The position numbers and the translations under genes are program-made. Shown piece after piece: positions 10,260-17,505 of a stretch of DNA of 64,000 nucleotides (the first letter of the stretch is position 1; every line of letters starts with the position of its first letter). The DNA lies in assembly GCF_010500995.1 (NCBI RefSeq), contig NZ_QVMK01000001.1, forward strand, positions 186,001-250,000, given 5' to 3'. The notes beneath the pieces are model-generated. The model saw nothing but the letters and a program-made list of their open reading frames with translations, had not been told where the DNA came from and searched no databases. Origin of the DNA: Bacteroides sp. 224. Lineage in GTDB: Bacteria; Bacteroidota; Bacteroidia; Bacteroidales; Bacteroidaceae.

Positions 10260-10494
10260 ATTGATTTTCCTTATTATTGATTGTATTTTCAACGACAGAT
10301 AATTTACTTAGCGCTTTAAGTAAATACATTTGTGTCGCAAGTTCGATTTCATCCACCTTTGATAGCTTTTCTTTCACTAACAAAACGGCTATTTTAGTTT
10401 GGGCTGATTTTACCAACCAATGGATTGAATCAAAGTATTTATATTTTGATTCGACCATTTTTAGAGCTTCTTTGAATTTTTGTTTATCTTCCAT
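10246..10494 (-). CDS. Small phage tail-module protein
   Basis: The start at 10494 (MEDKQKFKEALKMVESKYK) gives 82 residues. It is mostly helical and charged, with no membrane segment. It lies directly upstream of the tape-measure gene and overlaps it by 14 nt, which is where tail-assembly chaperone genes normally sit; that is the only clue to function. It has no recognisable motif. The longer ORF up to 10560 would run into the next upstream gene, so I prefer the internal start. Confidence 0.6.
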   Translation of the reverse strand: MEDKQKFKEALKMVESKYKYFDSIHWLVKSAQTKIAVLLVKEKLSKVDEIELATQMYLLKALSKLSVVENTINNKENQYGRN

Positions 10495-10507
10495 CACTAT
10501 GTTTTTG

Positions 10508-10771
10508 TCAGTTAATAATTGATTTGAATGTAGTTTGAGAATCGGCGGAATAAGCATCATCTATCAATTCTGATAATGCTTGAATCAGGTTCTTGGCTTC
10601 ATTCAATGAAATACTTACAATCGCTTCACAACCATCGTCTTTTGCAAGAAAAACGATTTCACTTTCAACAGGAATATTATTAACGGTTGGTGTCGTTTTT
10701 TGAACACTAAGTTCTTGACCATCTATTGTTTCAAATACAAATACTGTATTTTTATATTCTTTCTTTTTCAT
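10508..10771 (-). CDS. Small hypothetical phage protein
   Basis: This 87-residue protein starts MKKKEYKNTVFVFETIDGQE. It is predicted to be mixed beta then helix (EAIVSISLNEAKNLIQALSE) and contains one cysteine. It lies in the compact minus-strand run, 13 nt upstream of the next gene and 8 nt downstream of the DnaC-like gene, so it is probably part of the same transcript. I do not recognise the family. Confidence 0.6.
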   Translation of the reverse strand: MKKKEYKNTVFVFETIDGQELSVQKTTPTVNNIPVESEIVFLAKDDGCEAIVSISLNEAKNLIQALSELIDDAYSADSQTTFKSIIN

Positions 10772-10779
10772 GTTTTTAA

Positions 10780-11379
10780 TTATTTTCTTAAACTATTTCC
10801 TTTAAATTCAATGCGATATGTAGTTGATATAATACGGTCGTATATTCGTTCTCCATACCGTCCAATAATTTCATCCTTTTTTAAATTTGTGGACACAATT
10901 ACAAGTTTGCCACGCTTTTCCACCGAATCCATAATTTCAGCGAATGCAAGGCGCTTATTTCCATAATTCACACTTAATTCTTCCGTTCCGATGTCGTCCA
11001 ATGAAATGATATGCTTTCTTAGGACTTCATCTATCTTAGCATTCATGTCTTGGATGTCATAAACCGAAATCACCCGTTTCATGTATTTCAATAGAATTGC
11101 CGGAATTACATATCTTGACAAAAGGCTTTTTCCACGTCCGCAATCACCGAATAAGAACAAACCCCGTCCTTGGTTATCTTCAAGCCATTTCACAACTTCA
11201 TTGTATTCTGGCTGCCATACAAATTCAGCATTTTGAAATGACAAGAAGTATTTGAAACAGTTCTCCAATATCGTTTTTGCGTTCGGTATTTGAACGAATA
11301 CCTTTTCGGCGGGCAACGGCATGCCGTGAATCTTCATATCTTCGTAAATCGACTTAAAATCATTATTACCATCTATCAT
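10780..11379 (-). CDS. DnaC-like helicase-loader ATPase
   Basis: The protein has 199 residues with a P-loop at about residues 76-83 (FLFGDCGRGKSLLSRYV), a Walker B with IISLDDIGTEE at about 124-134, and a sensor region VEKRGKLVIVSTNLKKDEI followed by RYGERIYDRIISTTY. These are the marks of the DnaC/IstB/phage helicase-loader branch of AAA+ proteins. It should load a replicative helicase at the element's origin. Its start overlaps the end of the DnaD-like gene by 14 nt, the usual pairing of initiator and loader in phage replication modules. Confidence 0.85.
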   Translation of the reverse strand: MIDGNNDFKSIYEDMKIHGMPLPAEKVFVQIPNAKTILENCFKYFLSFQNAEFVWQPEYNEVVKWLEDNQGRGLFLFGDCGRGKSLLSRYVIPAILLKYMKRVISVYDIQDMNAKIDEVLRKHIISLDDIGTEELSVNYGNKRLAFAEIMDSVEKRGKLVIVSTNLKKDEIIGRYGERIYDRIISTTYRIEFKGNSLRK

Positions 11380-12034
11380 CTTGGTCTAATTTTGAGGTTT
11401 GATAATTTGCTATCGGATGCACATAATTGTTTTTGTCGCTATTTTCCCATGTTCGGACAGCTGCTTTCCAATCTTTCATTTTGCTTTTCCCAACCATCCA
11501 ACCTTTGGATTCATAGAAATCATAAAATTTATTTGCATCTACTTTATTTTTTCGTTCCAAACAATAATTTTTAATTTCGTCAATCGTAGGCGGCTGAAAC
11601 CGCCTATTCTTTTCTTTCTTTTCATTATTTATATTCTTATCATTATTGTTTGTGTCCCGCAGCGTTTCCAAAACGTTTCCATCATGTTCCTTTTGCGTTT
11701 CCTTATCGTATGAAGAATGTTGGTAAACATCATAATTGCAGACAGTTATCCGTGTAGTTTTTACAAGGTTTTCCGTTGTAATCATATTATCATTCTTCAA
11801 TAAGGTGAAAAAGTTATGGACGGTATGTTTTGACACGTTCCACCGTTTGCCCCAATTAAGCAAACTCATTACGCATTGCCCCCTTTGGCAGTCAACTAAT
11901 TGCATCCCGATATTTATTTTTTTTTCTTCATGGTTGGCAGACATCAGGATGTCAAGCCACCATCGTAATTTGACCGGGTCTTGCCAAATCCAATGCTTGG
12001 TGATTTCCCTATGTATCTTTATCCATCCTGTCAT
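11366..12034 (-). CDS. DnaD-like replication initiation protein
   Basis: The protein has 222 residues. The N-terminus (MTGWIKIHREITKHWIWQDP) and the block VDCQRGQCVMSLLNWGKRW are the conserved start of phage and plasmid replication proteins with a winged-helix domain. A low-complexity Asn/Lys/Glu linker follows around residues 118-145, then a C-terminal block PTIDEIKNYCLERKNKVDAN, KFYDFYESKGWMVGKSKMKD, WKAAVRTWE, which is typical of these initiators. It precedes and overlaps the DnaC-like loader, so the two probably act together to start replication of the element. Confidence 0.8.
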   Translation of the reverse strand: MTGWIKIHREITKHWIWQDPVKLRWWLDILMSANHEEKKINIGMQLVDCQRGQCVMSLLNWGKRWNVSKHTVHNFFTLLKNDNMITTENLVKTTRITVCNYDVYQHSSYDKETQKEHDGNVLETLRDTNNNDKNINNEKKEKNRRFQPPTIDEIKNYCLERKNKVDANKFYDFYESKGWMVGKSKMKDWKAAVRTWENSDKNNYVHPIANYQTSKLDQDDRW

Positions 12035-12046
12035 TGTGATTCTTGA

Positions 12047-12370
12047 TTATACTTCATCAGATTCAAAAAGACACAGTTGCTTGTCGAATTTACGAAACAA
12101 CTTTTCATCTGTGGTGTAGAAATTAACCTTGAATCCAGTTGTTGAACAATAGTCTTTATGGTGAACTTGTACTTGGTCGGCTTTTCTAAGATGTCCGATA
12201 TACCAACATATCGAAGAACGTTCAATACCAAGTTCGTTTGAAACTTCACGCATAGACTTTGGACACTCCATAAGTGCTTTTTTGACAGCGAAAAATTCAA
12301 CATCTTGGGATTTATTCCTATCTTTGCCTTGCATTTGTTGAGGGGCTGCATTCGTGTAGTCCTTTTTCAT
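12047..12370 (-). CDS. Small HTH protein of Bacteroidales mobile elements
   Basis: The protein has 107 residues (MKKDYTNAAPQQMQGKDRNK). Residues of about 30-65 (ALMECPKSMREVSNELGIER, then SSICWYIGHLRKADQV) read as a winged-helix or HTH domain, so a DNA-binding role is likely. It overlaps the upstream excisionase-like gene by 4 nt (12367-12370), a stop/start overlap that implies translational coupling. An alternative frame at 12031-12351 is a shadow: it lacks the HTH pattern and overlaps the next gene. Confidence 0.7.
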   Translation of the reverse strand: MKKDYTNAAPQQMQGKDRNKSQDVEFFAVKKALMECPKSMREVSNELGIERSSICWYIGHLRKADQVQVHHKDYCSTTGFKVNFYTTDEKLFRKFDKQLCLFESDEV

Positions 12371-12669
12371 TTAGCACCCCCTTTCTTATTCTTCATACAG
12401 TAAGTTTGTGCCTTTTCTGCAATTTCATCGGACGTGCTTACACGATTTTGAAGCAACCATGCTTGTAATTCTTCGCGGTTGAAATAGCATAGTTTTCCCG
12501 AAGGTTTGTAGTGTGGGATTTTTTGCCCACTCGTAAGTTTATACAAGTAGCTTTTTGACAATCCTGTGAAAATAGCGGCTTCATCAAATGTCAATACTTC
12601 TTTTGTTGTAAGCGCTGCCATTTTCACCGCACCCTCAACATCCATGATTCTCTTTTCCAATGTTTCCAT
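12367..12669 (-). CDS. Excisionase-family helix-turn-helix protein
   Basis: This 100-residue protein contains a MerR/excisionase-type HTH: VLTFDEAAIFTGLSKSYLYK, followed by LTSGQKIPHYKPSGKLCYFN and REELQAWLLQNRV. In Bacteroidales elements this family (HTH_17) supplies directionality factors for the tyrosine integrase or controls element genes. It is the first gene of the replication operon. A perfect 16-bp palindrome lies 30 bp upstream of its start (12699-12714), a good candidate for its own or another regulator's operator. Confidence 0.8.
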   Translation of the reverse strand: METLEKRIMDVEGAVKMAALTTKEVLTFDEAAIFTGLSKSYLYKLTSGQKIPHYKPSGKLCYFNREELQAWLLQNRVSTSDEIAEKAQTYCMKNKKGGAK

Positions 12670-12698
12670 CTTTCAATATTTATCTTAATTAGAAAAAT

Positions 12699-12714
12699 GG
12701 TTTATCGATAAACC
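12699..12714. promoter_or_regulatory. Perfect 16-bp palindrome upstream of the excisionase-like gene
   Basis: The sequence GGTTTATCGATAAACC is a perfect inverted repeat with no spacer, 30 bp upstream of the HTH gene. Its size and symmetry fit a dimeric repressor operator; which protein binds is not known. Confidence 0.5.
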
Positions 12715-12765
12715 GTTGGTTTGTTATAACATTGGCAAAAGTATGAGACATAGGAAAAGAAAAAC

Positions 12766-12788
12766 CCCTACAATTGCCCATTGTAGGG
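12766..12788 (-). terminator. Rho-independent terminator after the 433-aa gene
   Basis: On the minus strand a 9-bp perfect stem (ccctacaat / attgtaggg) is followed by a T-rich tract (gtttttcttttcc). It lies 34 bp after the end of the gene at 12822, so it should end the integrase transcript before the replication operon. Confidence 0.7.
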
Positions 12789-12821
12789 TATTGCAGGGGG
12801 TCTAAAGGAAAGGTGTTTTAT

Positions 12822-14123
12822 CTACTCAAAGAACTTATCAATATCAGCATATCCATTAGGATGGAATGTTGTATGCAGCTTCATCCAATCATTTTTTGCA
12901 CCTCTGAGATTATCTAAGGCAAACATCTTTTCAAACAGTTTCCAATTTATTTTTTTATTGCCGTCTTTATCAGTTCCGGTATTGATGTTTAAATGTTCAC
13001 ATGCCTTTTGAGCAAAATATGCTGCAAGTTGCTTTGATTTTGATTTATTCCAAGTATAATCATTGTGAACAAATCCGTCTTCAATGGCAGCCTTTAATAT
13101 TTTTTTGAACCCGTCCGTATCTAATTCATTGGGTAAGATTATTATTTTTTGATTTTTATGTGTTTCTTGTTGTGGATGTTGCGATGCTTTTATTTCATTC
13201 CACACTTCACCAATTTGTGTTGTAGCCAAATAATTATCTAAAGGCTCTGAATCTGAATTTTTATTAAAAAGCATAAAATAATACAAGCATACATCCATCA
13301 GTCTTTCATAAACCCAATTGCATAATATTTGTGCTTCATCATAGCCTTTCGATTTTTCATCAATATCACAATGCTCAAACCATTCGATAATGCCTTGCAG
13401 AAAAAGGATTTGTATAACTTGACCACACCCGGGATATTCATTCAAATTATCCAAGCAATCTTTTATCTTGTTTTGTATTCTGGTCGGTTTCTCTGTGTTT
13501 TCCTTTAAAAAGAAACACATTCCATTTAGCAAAGTGTATAATCCTTTGAGCCCAATGCCAATTTTATCCAATAAGACACTAACTTTATGCTTTTGTAAGT
13601 CATTATGATAAGCCAATAAATTACCGTCGATTTTGTAACCTTTAACCATCAATAAATCATCAAGGTCTTCATCTTCTTTAATAAGGTCTTCAAATGGCTT
13701 CCCAAAAGGAAAATAAGGGTTGTCTTTTTTTGCTTTAGATATAACATTATCCAATACCGATTGTAATTCATCGTTTCTTGTGAATCCAACCTTTTTCATC
13801 GCTTCATCAATATTAGAACCTTTCTGCACGTGTTTGGATACCGCTTCTAAAGATTTCAATTGTATCTCACGGGCTTGTTGCTCTATCTCACGATATTTCT
13901 TAAAATCAGAAACGAATTTGGTATCATCGGCAAACCCGGCTTGCTTTAAGGCTTCATCAATAATACTACCGGAAACCAAAGGCAATGTAAGGTTTCCATT
14001 ATCTCCAACATCGGTTCTATCTTTTACCAAGTCGAATATGATAGTATAAACTTTGTCGAATTCTTTTCTATTATATTTGCCCGCTTCCTTATCAAGTTCG
14101 TTGTATCTACTGTGTAAGTCCAT
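12822..14123 (-). CDS. Uncharacterised protein next to the integrase
   Basis: The protein has 433 residues and no signal peptide or clear membrane segment. It contains two similar motifs, SGSIIDEALKQAGFADDTKF near residue 51 and GSNIDEAMKKVGFTRNDEL near residue 102, which look like a short internal duplication. The C-terminal part (WNKSKSKQLAAYFAQKACEH, then FEKMFALDNLRGAKNDWMKL and FHPNGYADIDKFFE) resembles the end of regulatory proteins seen next to integrases in Bacteroidales elements, but I cannot name the family securely. It starts 3 nt after the integrase stop codon, so the two genes share a transcript, and a terminator follows. Confidence 0.65.
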   Translation of the reverse strand: MDLHSRYNELDKEAGKYNRKEFDKVYTIIFDLVKDRTDVGDNGNLTLPLVSGSIIDEALKQAGFADDTKFVSDFKKYREIEQQAREIQLKSLEAVSKHVQKGSNIDEAMKKVGFTRNDELQSVLDNVISKAKKDNPYFPFGKPFEDLIKEDEDLDDLLMVKGYKIDGNLLAYHNDLQKHKVSVLLDKIGIGLKGLYTLLNGMCFFLKENTEKPTRIQNKIKDCLDNLNEYPGCGQVIQILFLQGIIEWFEHCDIDEKSKGYDEAQILCNWVYERLMDVCLYYFMLFNKNSDSEPLDNYLATTQIGEVWNEIKASQHPQQETHKNQKIIILPNELDTDGFKKILKAAIEDGFVHNDYTWNKSKSKQLAAYFAQKACEHLNINTGTDKDGNKKINWKLFEKMFALDNLRGAKNDWMKLHTTFHPNGYADIDKFFE

Positions 14124-14126
14124 AAT

Positions 14127-15308
14127 CTACAATTTTAGTTCCGGCAAACTGTCAATTGCCGCTTGTTTAAGGCTATCCACTGCACGAGTGTACTTTTCCG
14201 TATGCTTTAACCCTGAATGCCCCAAAAGGCTTGCAACAGTCTTTATATTTGCACCATTGTTCAGTATATTCACGGCAAAGGAATGTCTTGCACAATGCCA
14301 TGTTATGTGCTTATCTATCCCCGCACGTTTTACCCATCTTCTTAATCCTTTCAGGCACATGGTATGACTTGGCAAATGGAAAATCAATTCATCTTTTTTG
14401 TTAGTAGAATTTTCACCGATTAGAGAAAGTAAACCATCATTCAATGGAGTTACAACGCCGCTTGTTGCACTATGCCCTTTTGTTTTGGCTTGTTCAAAGA
14501 TTAGCAATTTGTTTGAATAGTCAACATCACTATATTTCAACTCAATCACATCGCAATATCTTATGCCGGTATAAAGACAAAAAATGAATGCACGTCTTAT
14601 TTCTTGATTCTGATTATCGTAGGTTGTGGATATAAGTCGTTCTATTTCTTCTAAAGAAAGTACATCCTTTCTCAATGTTTGGTCATCAACTTTACAAACA
14701 ACCCCGGAACATGGGTTCTTAATCATAATATCATGCTCAATGGCATACTTAATGAATTTCTTGAAACGTTGATAGATACTTTTTGCCCCCTCTCCCGTGC
14801 TTTTGCTTTGCAAAAACTCTACAAACGAAAGCATCATATCTTTGTCCAATTGTTCAGGCTTGATATTTTTACTATAAATTGAATGTTCTTGTTTTAGGAA
14901 GTCTTTAAATCGATTCAAGGCAATTTGCATCATCCTAACATCTTTCTTTGTATAACTATCAATGTAGATTTGAAATGCATCCAAGAAATTAGTATTCTTT
15001 GTTTTGAACAATCGCTTGCCGGTTCTATCCTTTTTCAATTCTTGTTCTCGTTCGGCTCGGATTTCCATTGCAAGTTCCAATGTTTCTTTATTGGTTTGCC
15101 TTTCGATGGGATTGCGGGGTTTAGCAATAAGGTACAAATTCAATGATTCTTTCTTCCTGTCATGCTTGACTTTCGTTTTTCCGGTTTCTTCATCGACCCA
15201 TTGTGTTCGACCCAAATAATATTCTAAGTATAGGCTTATACGTCCATCAGAAAGTGTACTTTGTTGTAACTTAGGATTTTCTTTGGTTTTTACTTCCAAT
15301 TTTGCCAT
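14127..15308 (-). CDS. Tyrosine site-specific integrase
   Basis: This 393-residue protein has an N-terminal arm-binding region (SDGRISLYLEYYLGRTQWVD), a SAM-like core-binding domain (residues about 115-215) and a catalytic domain. The catalytic residues are visible: Arg in YTGIRYCDVIEL, His-x-x-Arg in ITWHCARHSFAVNIL, His in LLGHSGLKHTEKYTRAV and the Tyr in KYTR. It is of the Bacteroidales phage/conjugative-element type and should integrate and excise this element. It is the outermost gene on the right, so the attachment site should be in 15309-15600. Confidence 0.93.
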   Translation of the reverse strand: MAKLEVKTKENPKLQQSTLSDGRISLYLEYYLGRTQWVDEETGKTKVKHDRKKESLNLYLIAKPRNPIERQTNKETLELAMEIRAEREQELKKDRTGKRLFKTKNTNFLDAFQIYIDSYTKKDVRMMQIALNRFKDFLKQEHSIYSKNIKPEQLDKDMMLSFVEFLQSKSTGEGAKSIYQRFKKFIKYAIEHDIMIKNPCSGVVCKVDDQTLRKDVLSLEEIERLISTTYDNQNQEIRRAFIFCLYTGIRYCDVIELKYSDVDYSNKLLIFEQAKTKGHSATSGVVTPLNDGLLSLIGENSTNKKDELIFHLPSHTMCLKGLRRWVKRAGIDKHITWHCARHSFAVNILNNGANIKTVASLLGHSGLKHTEKYTRAVDSLKQAAIDSLPELKL

Positions 15309-15682
15309 ACTTCATTCCTTTGATTATCTGTTTCTTTCCTTTGTTTGCAAAGATAAAATATTTAATTCATTCAACGTGTACTAAAAGTGTACTAATTCAT
15401 CAAATAAAGGAAATTATTAGAAATCAAAGCATCAAGTAGATTTCGTAAGTGTCTATTATTCAATGCAATGATTTCTTTTGATTTCTCATGTTTTCTCGGT
15501 TTTATACTGGGTCTGGGTACTAAAATAGCCTCTTAATCAATTGATTTTGAGGCTTTTTTAATTCTCTGGGTGTAACATAGGTGTAACATTTCAACCATTG
15601 ACCTACTTTTAGGGCTAAACCTTTCTATTTTGTATGAAACTTCTCTCAACTGTGGGAAGAATATTAATATTGATTGATTTTT
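15309..15682. other. Probable attachment-site region beside the integrase
   Basis: No gene is visible between the integrase start and the HicAB pair. Close to the integrase are two direct copies of gtgtacta (around 15379 and 15390) and, further out, two copies of gtgtaacat (around 15571 and 15582), plausible arm or core sites. The other element end lies outside the window, so the exact att core cannot be fixed. The near-palindrome at 15528-15553 is listed separately. Confidence 0.4.
15528..15553 (+). terminator. Terminator-like hairpin near the element end
   Basis: The arms gcctcttaatcaa and ttgattttgaggc pair with two mismatches, and a run of six T follows on the plus strand. It looks like a terminator of a chromosomal gene truncated or displaced by the element. 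Confidence 0.55.
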
Positions 15683-15796
15683 GTACTGTATCGGTTGTCA
15701 GAAGTGTATCGGAAGCGATACAGCTAAAACCCTTTATCCATAGAGGTTTGCGTACTGTATCGTATCAATACACTTAGGGCGATACAGCCGATACTG
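15683..15796. repeat. Cluster of GTATCG / CGATAC half-sites
   Basis: Within 114 bp the motif CTGTATCG or its complement CGATACAG recurs, with partial forms (TGTATCGG, CCGATACTG) in both orientations. Examples are ctgtatcgg near 15686, tgtatcgg and cgatacag near 15705-15723, ctgtatcg near 15755 and cgatacag at 15780. The arrangement suggests multiple binding sites for an integrase arm domain or a repressor such as the HicB antitoxin. No gene overlaps it. Confidence 0.45.
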
Positions 15797-15808
15797 AGAA
15801 TAAAAAAG

Positions 15809-15835
15809 CCCCGAACCGATATAACCGGAACGGGG
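15809..15835. terminator. Terminator hairpin after hicB
   Basis: A GC-rich stem (ccccg / cgggg, with inner pairing ccg/cgg) is flanked by A-runs on one side and ttttatt on the other, so it could stop transcription in both directions. It lies about 50 bp after the hicB stop codon. Confidence 0.6.
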
Positions 15836-15883
15836 TTTTATTGTCTTAATTAAACGGTCTCGCTTCACAGCGGTACACTATCT

Positions 15884-16285
15884 TTAGAAAGTAGCTGCGG
15901 AAAGTTCTTTAGAAATGCGTTCCACTGCTACCCGTATCTTATCGTATTGTTTTTGACCGGCTGCTGTCACGCCGGAAGTGTATTGTCGCATCAATGAAGC
16001 GTTGATACCTGCTAACTCTGCAACCTTAGTAACGTTCAGGAATGAGAAATAGTTGAAGAAAGATTGCATATCATATTTGTAGGTAAACTCCAATACTGGC
16101 ACTTCTTCACCTTCTTCTTTCTGTATCTCTTTTATTTCTTCATACGCTTTCATCATATCCTCTTTGGCGGCTTCTGCTGTATCTCCATATCCAGCCAGAC
16201 CAAAGCCGGGCAAATTTTCCTCTACAAAGCATGAGTAATACCCATCGCTTGCTTTTTCCATGATTACAGTTGCTTTCATATCCAT
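15884..16285 (-). CDS. hicB: HicB-family antitoxin
   Basis: I start at 16285 (MDMKATVIMEKASDGYYSCF), giving 133 residues. The N-terminus has the HicB fold pattern: a beta strand, then NLPGFGLAGYGDTAEAAKED and a helix. The C-terminal half (KVAELAGINASLMRQYTSGV, then AAGQKQYDKIRVAVERISKE) is a helix-turn-helix that should bind the operon promoter. It lies downstream of hicA on the same strand. In this family HicB neutralises the HicA RNase and represses the operon. The further-upstream ATG at 16324 is less likely because it adds residues outside the family pattern. Confidence 0.85.
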   Translation of the reverse strand: MDMKATVIMEKASDGYYSCFVEENLPGFGLAGYGDTAEAAKEDMMKAYEEIKEIQKEEGEEVPVLEFTYKYDMQSFFNYFSFLNVTKVAELAGINASLMRQYTSGVTAAGQKQYDKIRVAVERISKELSAATF

Positions 16286-16374
16286 TTCTTTAAAATAGGA
16301 GTACGGCAATATACCGTACCCCATTGCCTCAACATTTACAGTCTTTTAGGTATGAAGCGCAAAAGGTAGGGGGA

Positions 16375-16560
16375 TTACTCCCCCAAAAGAACCTTTCTTG
16401 CTTTACGTTCCATTCCTGTAGGTACTTCTTGTTTGCCATGCCTTGACAAAGCAAACTTGTTTCCCATTTTAGGGCTGTACCAAATATCGTGGTTAGCCCC
16501 ATGCCTGAGAACGTAACAACCTGCTGCGGTAAGTTCCGCAAAAAACTGATTGTACTTCAT
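16375..16560 (-). CDS. hicA: HicA-family mRNA interferase toxin
   Basis: This 61-residue protein starts MKYNQFFAELTAAGCYVLRH and contains GANHDIWYSPKMGNKFALSR, with the catalytic His in the position usual for HicA (the family motif is G-x-x-H), then HGKQEVPTGMERKARKVLL. HicA is a small double-stranded-RNA-binding-fold RNase that cleaves mRNA. The gene precedes hicB by 89 bp, the normal order. The shifted frame at 16329-16541 is a shadow. The pair may stabilise the neighbouring mobile DNA. Confidence 0.85.
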   Translation of the reverse strand: MKYNQFFAELTAAGCYVLRHGANHDIWYSPKMGNKFALSRHGKQEVPTGMERKARKVLLGE

Positions 16561-16757
16561 AATTTAAAAGACCGTTTGTTTAAGACGATACAAATATAGC
16601 GTTTTTGCTATAAACCACCCAATAAAAACATAACTATTTTGCTATATTAGTGAAAAAGATCTCATATCTCTATTGATGTAAGGCCTTATGGTGTATCTAT
16701 TTTTAATAACTTGAAATTGTGTTTTTCTTACCATGATCTTACCGTAGGGAGTTAAAT

Positions 16758-17422
16758 CAGGGCAACCACATCAAAATTTCGTCATAATTTGTAGAAATGT
16801 TATCTTCGTCTCATAAATACATTAGTCTCTCCCTATTTTGCTGAAGTTACTGACCCTCGTGTTACAGGTCGTTGTTTGCATCTTCTTTCGGACATTTTAT
16901 TGATAGGCTTGTGCACCTATTTGACAGGTGGTTCTGACTATCAAGACATGCATCTGTTTGGGCTTGAACGCGGTTCAGAGTTAGGTGATCTATTGTCGTT
17001 ACCTAACGGCATTCCTTCGAAAGATACTTTTGAACGTGTGTTCAAAAGTGTTAATCCGGATGAATTGAAATCCTGCCTACATTCTTATGGTCATCCCATT
17101 TTGTCTGATTTGTCCGAAAAGCAGATTGTCATAGATGGTAAGAAACAGCGTAGTGTATCTCCTACCACACGCGGAAATAAAGGATTGTATTTATTGAACG
17201 TATGGGTAAGCTAACCCCGTTTCTGTATCGCACAAGAAAAAGTAGATGACAAATCCTGCGGGATAACTGCTATTCCCCAAGTGCTGGAGGATATTGATAT
17301 AGAAGGCTCGGTGGTTTCCATTGATGCTATGGGCACTCAACGTGAAATAGCCGAACAGATTAAAGCAGCGTTGGATACTCAATATTTCAGGAAACTATTG
17401 AAAATTTGATGCGGTTGCCCTG
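16758..17422 (+). mobile_element. Deletion derivative of an ISAs1-family insertion sequence
   Basis: The two ends are 22-bp inverted repeats with two mismatches: the left begins cagggcaacc at 16758 and the right ends ggttgccctg at 17422. Between them is only part of an ISAs1-type transposase gene, broken by a frameshift. The whole unit is 665 bp, about half the usual size, so it cannot move by itself but could be mobilised in trans. I do not see a clear target-site duplication. Confidence 0.75.
16833..17409 (+). pseudogene. ISAs1-family transposase remnant
   Basis: Reading in frame from about 16833 gives SPYFAEVTDPRVTGRCLHLL, then the ISAs1 N-terminal domain (LTGGSDYQDMHLFGLERG) and the first catalytic region (QIVIDGKKQRS), up to a stop at 17214. 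The reading then continues in another frame with VLEDIDIEGSVVSIDAMGTQ and REIAEQIKAALDTQYF before ending at the right inverted repeat. The rest of the catalytic domain is missing, so the gene is dead through at least one frameshift and a 3' deletion. Confidence 0.8.
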
Positions 17423-17505
17423 ACCAAACTTAGCAGATTTGCCTATCCCCCCGAATATTCTTATTTTTGCATAATACAATTTATCAACTTAAATCATACT
17501 ACCTC

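Noticed and set aside
12031..12351. A 106-codon alternative frame over the small HTH gene
   Set aside because: It overlaps both neighbours and has no HTH pattern, whereas the frame 12047-12370 fits the 4-nt coupling with the upstream gene.
17467..17505. An upstream TTG start for the fucosidase
   Set aside because: It would put polar residues before the signal peptide; the ATG at 17506 gives a normal export signal.
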